Source of the DNA: an uncultured Bacteroidales bacterium | GTDB taxonomy: Bacteria; Bacteroidota; Bacteroidia; Bacteroidales; UBA11471 | Assembly (NCBI GenBank): GCA_947589325.1 | Contig: CANQAM010000018.1 | Span: 1-45,263, forward strand | DNA: 45,263 nucleotides | Direction of reading: 5' to 3' | Shown: positions 7,826 through 15,976 of the stretch, piece by piece | Layout: each line of letters starts with the position of its first letter | Position numbering within the stretch: the first letter of the stretch is position 1 | Notes under the pieces: model-generated | The model's input: the letters and a program-made list of their open reading frames with translations, nothing else | What the model was told of the DNA's origin: nothing | Databases searched by the model: none | Program-made: the position numbers and the translations under genes

Positions 7826-9131
7826 CAGCAGCTTCCGGCGCCTCTATCGTAACTTTCACCCGCTCGATGCGGTATTTGTCGATTTTCAAAATCTGGAACG
7901 CAAAGCGTCCGTAGCGGAATTTTTCTTTCGACTTCGGAAATTCGTCTTTTATGGACAGGATAAGCCCTGCCAGCGTTTCCACCTCGTCGTCTATCTTAAA
8001 TTCCGACGGCGACGCCTCCACCGCCTCGAAAAAGTCTTCCAGCGGGGTTTTCCCCTGAAAGATGAATTGCGAGTTGTTCACTCTGATGTAGAGGGGTTCT
8101 TCTTCGTCGTATTCGTCGCTGATTTCGCCCACGATTTCTTCGAGCACGTCTTCGAGCGTTACGATGCCCGACGTGCCGCCGAATTCATCGACCACGACCG
8201 CCATGTGTATTTTTTGACGGCGAAACTCGCGCAACAGCTCGTCGATGGTTTTCGTTTCGGGAACGAAATATGCCGGACGCACCAACTTCGTCCAGTCGAA
8301 GCCGCTTTTCCGCGAGAGGTAGGGCAGCAGGTCTTTGACGTAGATGATGCCCTTGATGTTGTCGGGCGTGCCGTCGTACACGGGTATGCGGGAATAGCCG
8401 CTGTCGAGAAAGAGGCGGAACAGGGTGCGGAAGTCGGTGTGGATATCGACGTCGGTCAAATCGACCCGCGCCGTCATGACCTCTTGCGCCGTTTTGTCGC
8501 CGAGCCGCAGCACGCCGCGCATCAATTCCTTTTCTTCATCGGCTTCGCTCGGTTCGGTTTCCGATGCGGCGGTTTCGGTATCGTCGCTTTCCTCTTCGTC
8601 GTGATTGACCGCGGTCAATGAACGTGCCGCCGCTTGGGAAAAGCCGTAAAAAAGTTTTTTGCCCGCCATGACGGCTGCTGCGGTTCTGCGGGCGGTCTTT
8701 GCGGCGTTTTTGCAGGCGCAGGCTGCCGGCGCTATTTCACCGACAAGGAGTATCAGCAGGGTGAGTACGAAAAACAGGCACAGCGTGGCGAGCCACTGCG
8801 GGCAGCAGTCGGGCAGCAGGTGCAGCCCCACTACGACGCCCAGCACGGCGACGCACGTGTTTGCCATGTTGTCGATGAGGAGCAGTGTCGCTTTCAGGGT
8901 ATCGGGTTGCGACAGGAGCGAAGCGATGCGGCTGTCTTTGGCATCGCCGTTCTCCTCCATTTCCACCAGCTCGGCGGTCGAGAGCGAGAAAAAAGCTGCT
9001 TTTGCCGCTGTTGCGAATGCCGATACGGCGAGGCATACGAGCAGGAAAAACAGGGCGAGCAAGTCGCCCCACGTCAAGGCGAATTGTCCGAATGTTACGG
9101 CAAAGCCGGATAAAAAACTATCTGAGTCCAA
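7809..9131 (-). CDS. gldE: GldE-like CNNM/CBS-domain membrane protein (CorC/HlyC family)
   Basis: A 440-residue membrane protein. An N-terminal CNNM-type (DUF21) region has several membrane helices (about residues 18-130), followed by an acidic linker (about 170-200), two CBS domains (about 205-330, with GVLRLGDKTAQEVM and DEFGGTSGIVTLEDVLEEIVG), and a C-terminal CorC/HlyC domain. Position next to ssb and gldD identifies it as GldE. Two conserved membrane motifs look altered: the usual small-residue/Glu segment before AFFSLS reads TAAK (residues 41-44), and the usual GE-x-x-PK reads GEIAPA (131-136). Family members are linked to magnesium or other ion transport; the changes suggest this one may not transport in the usual way. 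Confidence 0.88.
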   Translation of the reverse strand: MDSDSFLSGFAVTFGQFALTWGDLLALFFLLVCLAVSAFATAAKAAFFSLSTAELVEMEENGDAKDSRIASLLSQPDTLKATLLLIDNMANTCVAVLGVVVGLHLLPDCCPQWLATLCLFFVLTLLILLVGEIAPAACACKNAAKTARRTAAAVMAGKKLFYGFSQAAARSLTAVNHDEEESDDTETAASETEPSEADEEKELMRGVLRLGDKTAQEVMTARVDLTDVDIHTDFRTLFRLFLDSGYSRIPVYDGTPDNIKGIIYVKDLLPYLSRKSGFDWTKLVRPAYFVPETKTIDELLREFRRQKIHMAVVVDEFGGTSGIVTLEDVLEEIVGEISDEYDEEEPLYIRVNNSQFIFQGKTPLEDFFEAVEASPSEFKIDDEVETLAGLILSIKDEFPKSKEKFRYGRFAFQILKIDKYRIERVKVTIEAPEAADEKKA

Positions 9132-9153
9132 ATCGGGGAAAGTTGGTTAGACA

Positions 9154-9612
9154 TTAGAACGGCAGATCGTCCGAAGCGTCGTTTGCCGTGAAGGCGGGAG
9201 CGCTCGGAGCGGCAGCCGGTGCAACGGCAGCGGGTTGTCCCGTAGCAGCGTTTATCGGTGCAGCGGCATCGCCTTGCTGTTCTCTTTTGCCGAGCATTTG
9301 CATATTGTCGGCGTAGATTTCTGTAATGTAACGGGTTACGCCGTCGGCTTCGTAGTTGCGGGTGCGTATGCGTCCTTCGATGTAGAGCTGCGACCCTTTG
9401 CGGACATATTTTTCCGCCGTTTCGGCAAGCCCCCGCCACAGTACGATGTTGTGCCACTCCGTGCGTTCGGGCACCTGCACGCCGGCGCGTGTGGTGTAGC
9501 CGCGTTCGGTCGTCGCCAGCGGAAAATTAGCTACGCATACATTGTTGTCGATATACCTTACTTCGGGGTCTTTGCCCACGTTTCCAACCAAAATTACTTT
9601 ATTGACAGACAT
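9154..9612 (-). CDS. ssb: Single-stranded DNA-binding protein
   Basis: A 152-residue SSB that coats single-stranded DNA in replication and repair. The OB-fold begins at MSVNKVILVGNVGKDPEV, contains the conserved TEWHNIVLWRGLAE segment, and ends near residue 105. A Gln/Ala/Pro-rich linker leads to the acidic tip DDLPF, the standard docking site for partner proteins. I chose the ATG at 9612 because the eight upstream in-frame residues lie in the leader just below a near-perfect promoter and are not SSB-like. gldE starts 22 bases after the stop. Confidence 0.95.
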   Translation of the reverse strand: MSVNKVILVGNVGKDPEVRYIDNNVCVANFPLATTERGYTTRAGVQVPERTEWHNIVLWRGLAETAEKYVRKGSQLYIEGRIRTRNYEADGVTRYITEIYADNMQMLGKREQQGDAAAPINAATGQPAAVAPAAAPSAPAFTANDASDDLPF

Positions 9613-9635
9613 AGTTGTTGATTTTTTGCACGACA

Positions 9636-9666
9636 CAAAGATAATACAATGTGCGTGTAATGCAAA
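9636..9666 (-). promoter_or_regulatory. Near-consensus promoter of the ssb-gldE-gldD cluster
   Basis: On the minus strand there is TTTG at 9666-9663, a 19-base spacer, and TATCTTTG at 9643-9636. This matches the Bacteroidota -33/-7 consensus almost perfectly. The ssb ATG is 24 bases downstream of the -7 box. Confidence 0.8.
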
Positions 9667-9716
9667 ATTTTATGATTTGCGATAAAAATTTTTTATCGCG
9701 AGTCTGGGCAACTTGT

Positions 9717-10487
9717 TTACAGACAGGCTTTCATGGCGCGAATCACGGCGGAGGCGAATCCGGCGTGATCGAGTTCGTTCAACCCCTTTATCGTTACGCC
9801 GCCCGGTGTGGTAACCTTGTCGATTTCGACGGCGGGGTGCGTGTCGTTGTCGAGTATCAGTCGGGCGGCTCCCTCTACCGACTGTGCCACCATTTTCATG
9901 GCGTCTTTGGGGGCGATGCCCATTTCCACGCCCGCTTCGGTGGCGGCGTGGATATATTTCAACACGTAGGCGATGCCGCAGGAGGCGAGTATCATCGCCG
10001 CCGTCATTTTCGATTCGGGGATAAGCATTGCCAGTCCCAGTTCGTCGAACAGCGAAAGCACCGTCTTTTCCTGCTCCGGCGTGGCGTTGTGCGAGGCGAT
10101 TAGCGTCATGCTTGCCCGTTCGGAAACGGCGGTGTTCGGAATGACGCGGAAGAGCGTCCGTTCCGTTCCGGCGTATTCGGCGAGCCGGTCGAATGTTACC
10201 CCCGCCGCCAGCGAGAGGAGTACCTGCTCTTTCCGCAAGGAGAGAGCGCCGAGCACTTCGCCCACGAGCCACGGTTTTACCGCCAAGACGATGTAGTCGG
10301 CGGCTTCGGCGGCTTGCCGGTTGTCGGTCGTAACGGATAGGGCGGGACAGCACGTTTTCAGTGCGTCCAGCTTCGGCTGCGACGGGTTCGACACCCAGAT
10401 GTTTTCGGGGGCGACTTTCGTGCCCGATGCCAGTCCGCGCACGATGGCACCGCCCATGTTTCCGGCTCCTATGACGGCTATTTTCAT
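9717..10487 (-). CDS. proC: Pyrroline-5-carboxylate reductase
   Basis: A 256-residue enzyme that reduces pyrroline-5-carboxylate to proline with NAD(P)H. The Rossmann motif GAGNMGGAI is at residues 7-15, and the C-terminal family signature TTPGGVTIKGLNELD is present. It is the last gene of the arginine operon: its ATG is one base beyond the argD stop codon. Arginine and proline share glutamate as precursor, so cotranscription makes metabolic sense. The translation contains no disruption. Confidence 0.95.
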   Translation of the reverse strand: MKIAVIGAGNMGGAIVRGLASGTKVAPENIWVSNPSQPKLDALKTCCPALSVTTDNRQAAEAADYIVLAVKPWLVGEVLGALSLRKEQVLLSLAAGVTFDRLAEYAGTERTLFRVIPNTAVSERASMTLIASHNATPEQEKTVLSLFDELGLAMLIPESKMTAAMILASCGIAYVLKYIHAATEAGVEMGIAPKDAMKMVAQSVEGAARLILDNDTHPAVEIDKVTTPGGVTIKGLNELDHAGFASAVIRAMKACL

Positions 10488-10488
10488 A

Positions 10489-11619
10489 CTATTTTCGATT
10501 TAAGACACGTTTGAATCGTTCCATAAATTCGGCGGCATCGTCGAGCGTCAGCACAAGAGGCGGCAGCAACCGTATCACCTGCGTGCCCGCCACGCCCGTG
10601 AACACTTTTTCGTCGAACAGCAGCGCACGGCGTATGTCGGTAATCGGCTGTTCGAATTCGATGCCTATCATCAGACCGCGACCGCGCACCTCTTTGATGC
10701 CCGGCAGCGCTTTCAACTGCTCCATGAGCCATGCACCCACCCGTGCGGCGTTTTCGATGAGGCGCTCTTTCTCCATGATGTCGAGCACGGCGATGGCGGC
10801 GGTGCAAGCCAAGTGGTTGCCGCCGAATGTCGTGCCCAGCATACCGTAAACGGGAGTGAACAGGGGGCTTATCAGGACGCCTCCTATCGGGAATCCGTTG
10901 CCCATGCCTTTTGCCACCGTGATGATGTCGGGGCGTATGCCGGCGTATTGGTGGGCGAAGAATTTGCCGCTGCGTCCGTAGCCCGACTGCACTTCGTCGA
11001 GTATCAGCACCGTGCCCGTTTCGGTGCAGACTTCACGCAGCTGCCGCAAAAAGTCGTCGGCAGGAATCTGTATGCCTCCCACGCCCTGTATGCCTTCGAT
11101 GATGACGGCGCACACGTCGCCTTTCGCAAGCTCGCGCCGCACGGCGTCGATGTCGCCGAGCGCGAGGCGCACGACCTCGAAAGTGCCGTTTATCGGGGCG
11201 ATGATTTTCGCGTTGTCGGTAACGTTCACCGCCGCCGAAGTCCGTCCGTGAAAGGCGTGTGAAAACGATACAACCTTCTTCTTGCCGGTGTGGAACGAGG
11301 CTAATTTCAGGGCATTTTCGTTTGCCTCGGCACCGGAATTTATCAAGAAGAGGCTGTAATCGTCGTAACCCGACAGCCGTCCGAGCTTCTCTGCCAACTC
11401 GCTTTGGAGCTTGTTCACCACCGAATTGGAATAGAAAGAGAGTTCGCCCGCCTGCCGTCTGATTTTTTCGAGATAATAGGGGTGGGTGTGTCCCACCGAG
11501 ATGACGGCGTGTCCGCCGTAGAGGTCGAGATATTCCGTACCTTTGTCGTCGTACACGCGGCAGCCTCTGCCCCGCACGATGTTTATGTCGAAAAGGGGAT
11601 ATACGTCAAATAGTTTCAC
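10489..11619 (-). CDS. argD: Acylornithine aminotransferase (class III PLP-dependent)
   Basis: A 376-residue PLP enzyme that converts N-acyl-glutamate semialdehyde to N-acyl-ornithine using glutamate as amino donor. The class III signature LILDEVQSGYGRSG is near residue 205, and the PLP lysine is in ITVAKGMGNGFPIGG at about residue 236. Whether the acyl group is acetyl or succinyl cannot be read here; in Bacteroides relatives the pathway is reported to use succinyl intermediates. The start is 25 bases after the argC stop. Confidence 0.93.
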   Translation of the reverse strand: MKLFDVYPLFDINIVRGRGCRVYDDKGTEYLDLYGGHAVISVGHTHPYYLEKIRRQAGELSFYSNSVVNKLQSELAEKLGRLSGYDDYSLFLINSGAEANENALKLASFHTGKKKVVSFSHAFHGRTSAAVNVTDNAKIIAPINGTFEVVRLALGDIDAVRRELAKGDVCAVIIEGIQGVGGIQIPADDFLRQLREVCTETGTVLILDEVQSGYGRSGKFFAHQYAGIRPDIITVAKGMGNGFPIGGVLISPLFTPVYGMLGTTFGGNHLACTAAIAVLDIMEKERLIENAARVGAWLMEQLKALPGIKEVRGRGLMIGIEFEQPITDIRRALLFDEKVFTGVAGTQVIRLLPPLVLTLDDAAEFMERFKRVLNRK

Positions 11620-11644
11620 GATGTTATGTTTTTGCGTTCGTGCC

Positions 11645-12613
11645 TTAGAAAGCCGACGGTTTCAGTTTCAATCCGGCGACTTCGGTCAGCCCGAACAAGA
11701 GATTCATATTGTGTACCGCCTGTCCCGACGCTCCTTTCAGCAGGTTGTCGATAGCCGAAAGCACAAGCAGCTTGTCTCCGTGCTTTTCGAGGTGCAGCAG
11801 GCATTTGTTGGTATTGACGACCTGTTTCAGGTCGAGTTCGCCGTCGGTTACGAACGTGAACGAATGGTCGTCGTAATATTCGTCGTAGAGGCGGCGTATT
11901 TCGTCGAGGTCGATGGAACAGTCGGTGTACATCGCCGCGAAAATTCCCCGCGTAAAATCGCCCCGCATCGGAATGAAATCGAGCTCGGCGGCGAAGCTGT
12001 TTTGCAGCTGTGTGAGGCTCTGCCGTATTTCGGGCAGGTGCTGGTGTGTAAAGGGTTTATATACCGAAATGTTGTTGTTGCGCCAACTGAAATGCGACGT
12101 TGCCGACGGCTTTTGTCCCGCTCCCGTGCTGCCGGTGATGGCGGTGATGTGTATCGGCTTGTTGAGCAGCAGGTTTTTCGCCAACGGCAGCAGTCCGAGC
12201 TGTATGGCGGTGGCGAAGCAGCCCGGATTTGCCACGTGGCGGGCGCGTATGATGCGTTTGCGATTCAGTTCCGGCAGTCCGTAAACGAAGTCGTGTTCTT
12301 CGCTTTCGATGCGGTGGTCCATCGAAAGGTCGATAATCCGCAACTCTTCGGGCAGCGTGTGCGCCTCGATGAATTTACGGGTGTCGCCGTGCGCCGTGCA
12401 GCAGAAAAGGCAGTCTATTTCCGTCAGCGGCAGTTCGTCGGTGAATACCAGTTCGGTGTCGCCGAGCAGTCCGCTATGCACGTCGGCAACGCGGTTCCCG
12501 GCGTTGCTGGCGCTGTTTACGAATACGATTTCCACATCGGGGTGATTCACGAGCAGCCGCAGCAGTTCGCCTGCCGTGTAGCCTGCTCCTCCTATGATTC
12601 CGACTTTTATCAT
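11645..12613 (-). CDS. argC: N-acyl-gamma-glutamyl-phosphate reductase
   Basis: A 322-residue NADPH-dependent reductase of arginine synthesis that turns N-acyl-glutamyl phosphate into the semialdehyde. The Rossmann motif is GGAGYTAGELLRLL (residues 8-21), and the catalytic cysteine is Cys132 in NPGCFATA. I chose the ATG at 12613 because MIKVGIIGG is the normal N-terminus; the 47 residues available upstream overlap the PspC gene and lack similarity to the family. The gene lies 19 bases after the pspC-like gene. Confidence 0.95.
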   Translation of the reverse strand: MIKVGIIGGAGYTAGELLRLLVNHPDVEIVFVNSASNAGNRVADVHSGLLGDTELVFTDELPLTEIDCLFCCTAHGDTRKFIEAHTLPEELRIIDLSMDHRIESEEHDFVYGLPELNRKRIIRARHVANPGCFATAIQLGLLPLAKNLLLNKPIHITAITGSTGAGQKPSATSHFSWRNNNISVYKPFTHQHLPEIRQSLTQLQNSFAAELDFIPMRGDFTRGIFAAMYTDCSIDLDEIRRLYDEYYDDHSFTFVTDGELDLKQVVNTNKCLLHLEKHGDKLLVLSAIDNLLKGASGQAVHNMNLLFGLTEVAGLKLKPSAF

Positions 12614-12632
12614 ACGTTCTTTTATAAAGTTA

Positions 12633-12824
12633 TTACCGTTGTTTGGGCATAATGAGCCACATAATGAGATAGGCGAGGACTCCCATACCTCCAATGACGA
12701 TGCACAAAGCCCATACGATGCGTACGATTGTAGGGTCGATGTCGAAATATTCACCTATTCCGCCGCATACGCCGGCAATCACTTTGTTCGTACTCGAACG
12801 AAACAGTTTTTTACTTGTTGCCAT
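12633..12824 (-). CDS. Small PspC-domain membrane protein inside the arg operon
   Basis: A 63-residue protein made of a single PspC domain. KLFRSSTNKVIAGVCGGIGEY carries the core GGIGEYFDID-type motif, followed by one membrane helix (about residues 35-58). PspC in proteobacteria senses envelope stress together with PspB, but free-standing one-domain versions are common in Bacteroidota and of unknown role. It is spaced 2 bases from argG and 19 bases from argC, so it must be transcribed with arginine genes. There is no obvious functional link to arginine synthesis. Confidence 0.9.
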   Translation of the reverse strand: MATSKKLFRSSTNKVIAGVCGGIGEYFDIDPTIVRIVWALCIVIGGMGVLAYLIMWLIMPKQR

Positions 12825-12826
12825 GA

Positions 12827-14032
12827 TTAAATCTCCTCATTTTTATGGTTGGTGTAATATACCCGCAGCGGGGTGGAAGTTACTTTGATGAAGCCTTTGG
12901 CATCTTCTGCCGTCCAGCCTTTCTGCATTTCGCCGTATTCGCCGAATTTGGTTTTCACCAAGTCATCGGCGGAATCGACGCCTACTGTCGAGAACGACAG
13001 CGGGCGCAGTTCGAGAATGGCGGTGCCATTGACGTGGCGCTGCGACTTTTGCAGCATGGCTTCGATATCGCGCATCACCGGTTCGAGGTATTGGCTCTCG
13101 TGCAGGAACATGCCGTACCAGTTTGCCACTTGGTCTTTCCAATATTGCTGCCACTTGCTGAGCGTATATTTTTCGAGGAAGCGGTGTGCGCCGATGATGA
13201 GCATGGGTGCGGCAGCCTCGAAACCCACCCGGCCTTTGATGCCGATGATGGTGTCGCCCACGTGCATGTCGCGGCCGATGCCGTAGGCGGCGCCTATCGA
13301 CTCCACTTTGAGTATGGCTTTGATGGGGTCGTCGAAATGTTCGCCGTTTACAGCGCAGAGTTCGCCCTCTTTGAATTGGAGGCGGAGCTGTTCGCTGCCG
13401 GTTTTGGTGACCTGTTTCAGGTATGCCGATTCGGGCAGACCCTCCCGCGAGTCGAGTATTTCGCCTCCGCAGATGGAGGTGCCCCACAGACCTACGTTGT
13501 AGGAATATTTCATTTTTGTCCAGTCGGCGGCAAAACCGTGCTTGTTCAGGTAGTCGATTTCATACTGGCGGGAGAGCGCCATGTCGCGGGTGAGCGTGAT
13601 GATTTCGACGTTGGGAGCAAGTACGAGAAAAGTCATGTCGAAACGCACTTGGTCGTTGCCTGCGCCCGTAGAGCCGTGCGCTATGGCATCGGCTCCTATC
13701 TCGTTGGCGTATCGGGCAATGGCGAGAGCCTGAAAGATGCGCTCCGAGCTTACCGAAATGGGATAGGTGCCGTTGCGCAGCACATTCCCGAAAATCATGT
13801 ATTTCAGACTTTTTTCGTAATATTCGCGGGTAACATCGAGCGTTACGTATTTCACGGCGCCGAGTTTGTAGGCGTTTTCTTCGTTCTGTTTCAGTTGGGC
13901 TGCGCTGAACCCTCCCGTGTTGGCACAGGCGGCATACACTTCGTAACCTTTTTCTTTTGCCAGATACATGACGGTGAAAGAGGTGTCCAATCCGCCGCTG
14001 AACGCTACGACGACTTTCTTTTTCTTCTCCAT
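12827..14032 (-). CDS. argG: Argininosuccinate synthase
   Basis: A 401-residue enzyme that joins citrulline and aspartate with ATP to form argininosuccinate. The N-terminal PP-loop AFSGGLDTSF (residues 10-19) is clear, as are HGSTGAGNDQVRFD for citrulline/aspartate binding and the SREGLPESAYL region. Length agrees with the family. It sits 11 bases after the GNAT gene and 2 bases before the pspC-like gene. Confidence 0.95.
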   Translation of the reverse strand: MEKKKKVVVAFSGGLDTSFTVMYLAKEKGYEVYAACANTGGFSAAQLKQNEENAYKLGAVKYVTLDVTREYYEKSLKYMIFGNVLRNGTYPISVSSERIFQALAIARYANEIGADAIAHGSTGAGNDQVRFDMTFLVLAPNVEIITLTRDMALSRQYEIDYLNKHGFAADWTKMKYSYNVGLWGTSICGGEILDSREGLPESAYLKQVTKTGSEQLRLQFKEGELCAVNGEHFDDPIKAILKVESIGAAYGIGRDMHVGDTIIGIKGRVGFEAAAPMLIIGAHRFLEKYTLSKWQQYWKDQVANWYGMFLHESQYLEPVMRDIEAMLQKSQRHVNGTAILELRPLSFSTVGVDSADDLVKTKFGEYGEMQKGWTAEDAKGFIKVTSTPLRVYYTNHKNEEI

Positions 14033-14043
14033 ACTATATCGTT

Positions 14044-14601
14044 TTATTTGTTATCTTTTTCGTGGTCTTTCGGGTCGTAGAGCATGGCGGTGCAGATGCA
14101 GAATTTGCGGTTCTTCGCCACTAATATGTCGTGGTTGATGCACCCTTCGCAACCGCGCCAGAAAGCATCGTCGTCGGTGAGTTCGTTGAAGGTTACCGGC
14201 ACGTAACCCAGTTCTGTGTTCATTTTCATGACCGCTGCGCCGCTGGTGAGGGAGAATATTTTTGCCCACGGCCACCGCAGGCGGGCGAGCTGGAACGACG
14301 CCTGTTTGATGCGTTTTGCCAGCCCCAATCCCCGATAGTCGGGGTGCACGATAAGTCCCGACGTGGCGACATACTGTTTGTTGCCCCACGATTCGATGTA
14401 GGTAAATCCGGCAAACTGGTCGCCGCACAGGGCGATGATGGCTTTGCCTTCTTTCATTTTCTGGGCGACGTATTCGTGTGTGCGCTCGGCAATGCCGGTG
14501 CCCCGCACTTTGGCTGCCTCTCTGATGGTTTGTAGTATAGTATCGACGTACACTTCGTGTGAAGCGTCGGCTACCATGACGTCTATTTGAGGAATGTCCA
14601 T
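14044..14601 (-). CDS. GNAT acyltransferase of the arg operon, candidate N-acylglutamate synthase
   Basis: A 185-residue GNAT-family protein. The acyl-CoA-binding stretch VHPDYRGLGLAKRI (about residues 92-105) has the R/Q-x-x-G-x-G/A pattern. The C-terminal part holds a cysteine group (GCEGC and FCICT). Its place right after argR and before argG, with no separate argA or argJ nearby, points to the first step of arginine synthesis, acylation of glutamate. The Bacteroides counterpart in the same position has been proposed, from mutant fitness work as I recall, to be an N-succinylglutamate synthase. The acyl donor here is inferred, not shown. I chose the ATG at 14601; the upstream in-frame extension overlaps argR. 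Confidence 0.8.
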   Translation of the reverse strand: MDIPQIDVMVADASHEVYVDTILQTIREAAKVRGTGIAERTHEYVAQKMKEGKAIIALCGDQFAGFTYIESWGNKQYVATSGLIVHPDYRGLGLAKRIKQASFQLARLRWPWAKIFSLTSGAAVMKMNTELGYVPVTFNELTDDDAFWRGCEGCINHDILVAKNRKFCICTAMLYDPKDHEKDNK

Positions 14602-14621
14602 TTCTTCTAAAAAAACCGAGA

Positions 14622-15104
14622 TTATAATGTAATGTTCGGAATGATTGTGCGAAGTACAGAAAGCGCTTTTTCGTGCGATACACCTTCGCACAGGACGAGC
14701 AGCACCGTATCGTCGCCGGCTACCGAACCGAGAAATTCGGGAAAAGCATGGGCGTCTATCTCGAAAGCCGTACCGCCTGCATAGCCCGGACGTGTTTTTA
14801 TGATAGCTATCTGACCCGAAAAAGCAATGGAGAAAAATCCATTTGCTGCCGTCAGGGGAGTAGTGTCGCTGTCGGTCGGTTTTCGGCTTGCCAGCCCGAC
14901 AGTTTCGGGCAAGATATATTGATAACCACCGTTTTGGTGTGCTATTTTCACGATTTGCAGCGATTTGAGGTCGCGCGACAGCGTGGCCTGCGTCAATTCG
15001 AACCCTTTGCGGCGCAGTTGTCCCAGCAGCTCCTCCTGCCCTCCTATGCGGTTGCTGCTCACAATGGCTTTGATAGCGTCCAATCTGTTTGTTTTGTTTT
15101 TCAT
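14622..15104 (-). CDS. argR: Arginine repressor
   Basis: A 160-residue ArgR. The winged-helix DNA-binding half (about residues 1-75) includes the SR-DL signature in TQATLSRDLKSLQI. The C-terminal half, which forms hexamers and binds arginine, has the family's GDDTVLLVL segment. It is the first gene of the operon and probably represses it when arginine is plentiful; a candidate ARG box overlaps its promoter. I chose the ATG at 15104 since the upstream in-frame extension would cross the -7 box. Confidence 0.93.
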   Translation of the reverse strand: MKNKTNRLDAIKAIVSSNRIGGQEELLGQLRRKGFELTQATLSRDLKSLQIVKIAHQNGGYQYILPETVGLASRKPTDSDTTPLTAANGFFSIAFSGQIAIIKTRPGYAGGTAFEIDAHAFPEFLGSVAGDDTVLLVLCEGVSHEKALSVLRTIIPNITL

Positions 15105-15131
15105 GTCCGAATATTTATTCTTTTGAGGGTG

Positions 15132-15139
15132 CAAATATA
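15132..15139 (-). promoter_or_regulatory. -7 element of the arginine operon
   Basis: On the minus strand the sequence reads TATATTTG, a full TAnnTTTG match, ending 28 bases upstream of the argR ATG. It abuts the candidate ARG box at 15140-15153. Confidence 0.7.
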
Positions 15140-15153
15140 TGTATAAAAATTTA
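15140..15153 (-). promoter_or_regulatory. Candidate ArgR-binding site (ARG box)
   Basis: On the minus strand the site is TAAAT-TTTT-ATACA. The classical ARG box core is TGAAT-wwww-ATTCA, so there is one mismatch per half-site. It lies in the spacer right next to the -7 box, where a bound ArgR would block RNA polymerase. The AT-rich background makes chance matches possible. Confidence 0.45.
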
Positions 15154-15257
15154 TTTTCGATTCGTTCTTCAAAGAATTTTTTTTGCAAAACGGGAAAATA
15201 CAATACCCTCCGGCTTGCATGTCGGCCGGTTATCGGTTATTTCTTAGGATATATACC

Positions 15258-15968
15258 TTATTTATAAAGAAGGAAGATGCAGGGCGTTTTGGGGAGGTCG
15301 GGTTTGCGGCGGCGCCATTCAGCGAGCGGGAGGGTGCGGATATTTTCTTCGTCGCAGGTGATGCCCATGGCGATGCACAGGCGCGTCTGCGGGTTGCAGA
15401 AGCGAATGCAGTCGTCCACCATTTTGTTGTTGCGGTAGGGTGTTTCAATGAAAATCTGTGTTTCGTCTTCGCGGTATATGCGCTGCTCGAAATGTTTTAA
15501 TGCCTTTGCCCGTTCGGCAGCGTCGATGGGCAGGTAACCGTGAAAGGCAAAACTTTGTCCGTTGAATCCCGATGCCATGAGCGACAGCAGAATGGAGGAG
15601 GGGCCCACTAACGGAACGACCCGAAAGCCTTTGCGCTGTGCGATGGCTGCAACGTCGGCACCCGGGTCGGCAACGGCGGGGCAGCCGGCTTCGGAAATCA
15701 CCCCTACGGGCAACCCTTCGGCGAGCGGCGCCAGAAATCCTGCGATGTCTTCGACGGGCGTGTGGCGATCGAGGGTGTAGAAAGTCATGGCGTCGATGTC
15801 GGCGGCAGGGTCGCAGTGGCGGAGAAAGCGGCGTGCCGTGCGCACATTTTCCACGATGAAATGGCGTATGCCGGCGACTATTTCGTGGTTGTAAGGCGGC
15901 AGTACGCGCTCGGGCGGCGTGTCGCCCAGCGTGGAGGGTATGAGATAAAGTGCGGCGCTCGGTTGCAT
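15258..15968 (-). CDS. RsmI/YraL-like SAM-dependent (tetrapyrrole-methylase fold) methyltransferase
   Basis: A 236-residue protein of the tetrapyrrole-methylase fold. ISEAGCPAVADPG and PLVGPSSILLSLMASGF correspond to the SAM-binding SDAGTP-x-DPG and PGPSA motifs of RsmI, which methylates C1402 of 16S rRNA. It is shorter than typical RsmI (about 280 residues) and the motifs diverge, so it is better seen as the RsmI-like paralogue common in Bacteroidota; substrate unknown. I chose the ATG at 15968 because MQPSAALYLIPSTLG is the natural family start. It diverges from the rRNA methyltransferase gene at 16032 through a shared palindrome. Confidence 0.85.
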   Translation of the reverse strand: MQPSAALYLIPSTLGDTPPERVLPPYNHEIVAGIRHFIVENVRTARRFLRHCDPAADIDAMTFYTLDRHTPVEDIAGFLAPLAEGLPVGVISEAGCPAVADPGADVAAIAQRKGFRVVPLVGPSSILLSLMASGFNGQSFAFHGYLPIDAAERAKALKHFEQRIYREDETQIFIETPYRNNKMVDDCIRFCNPQTRLCIAMGITCDEENIRTLPLAEWRRRKPDLPKTPCIFLLYK

Positions 15969-15976
15969 ACGAATGC

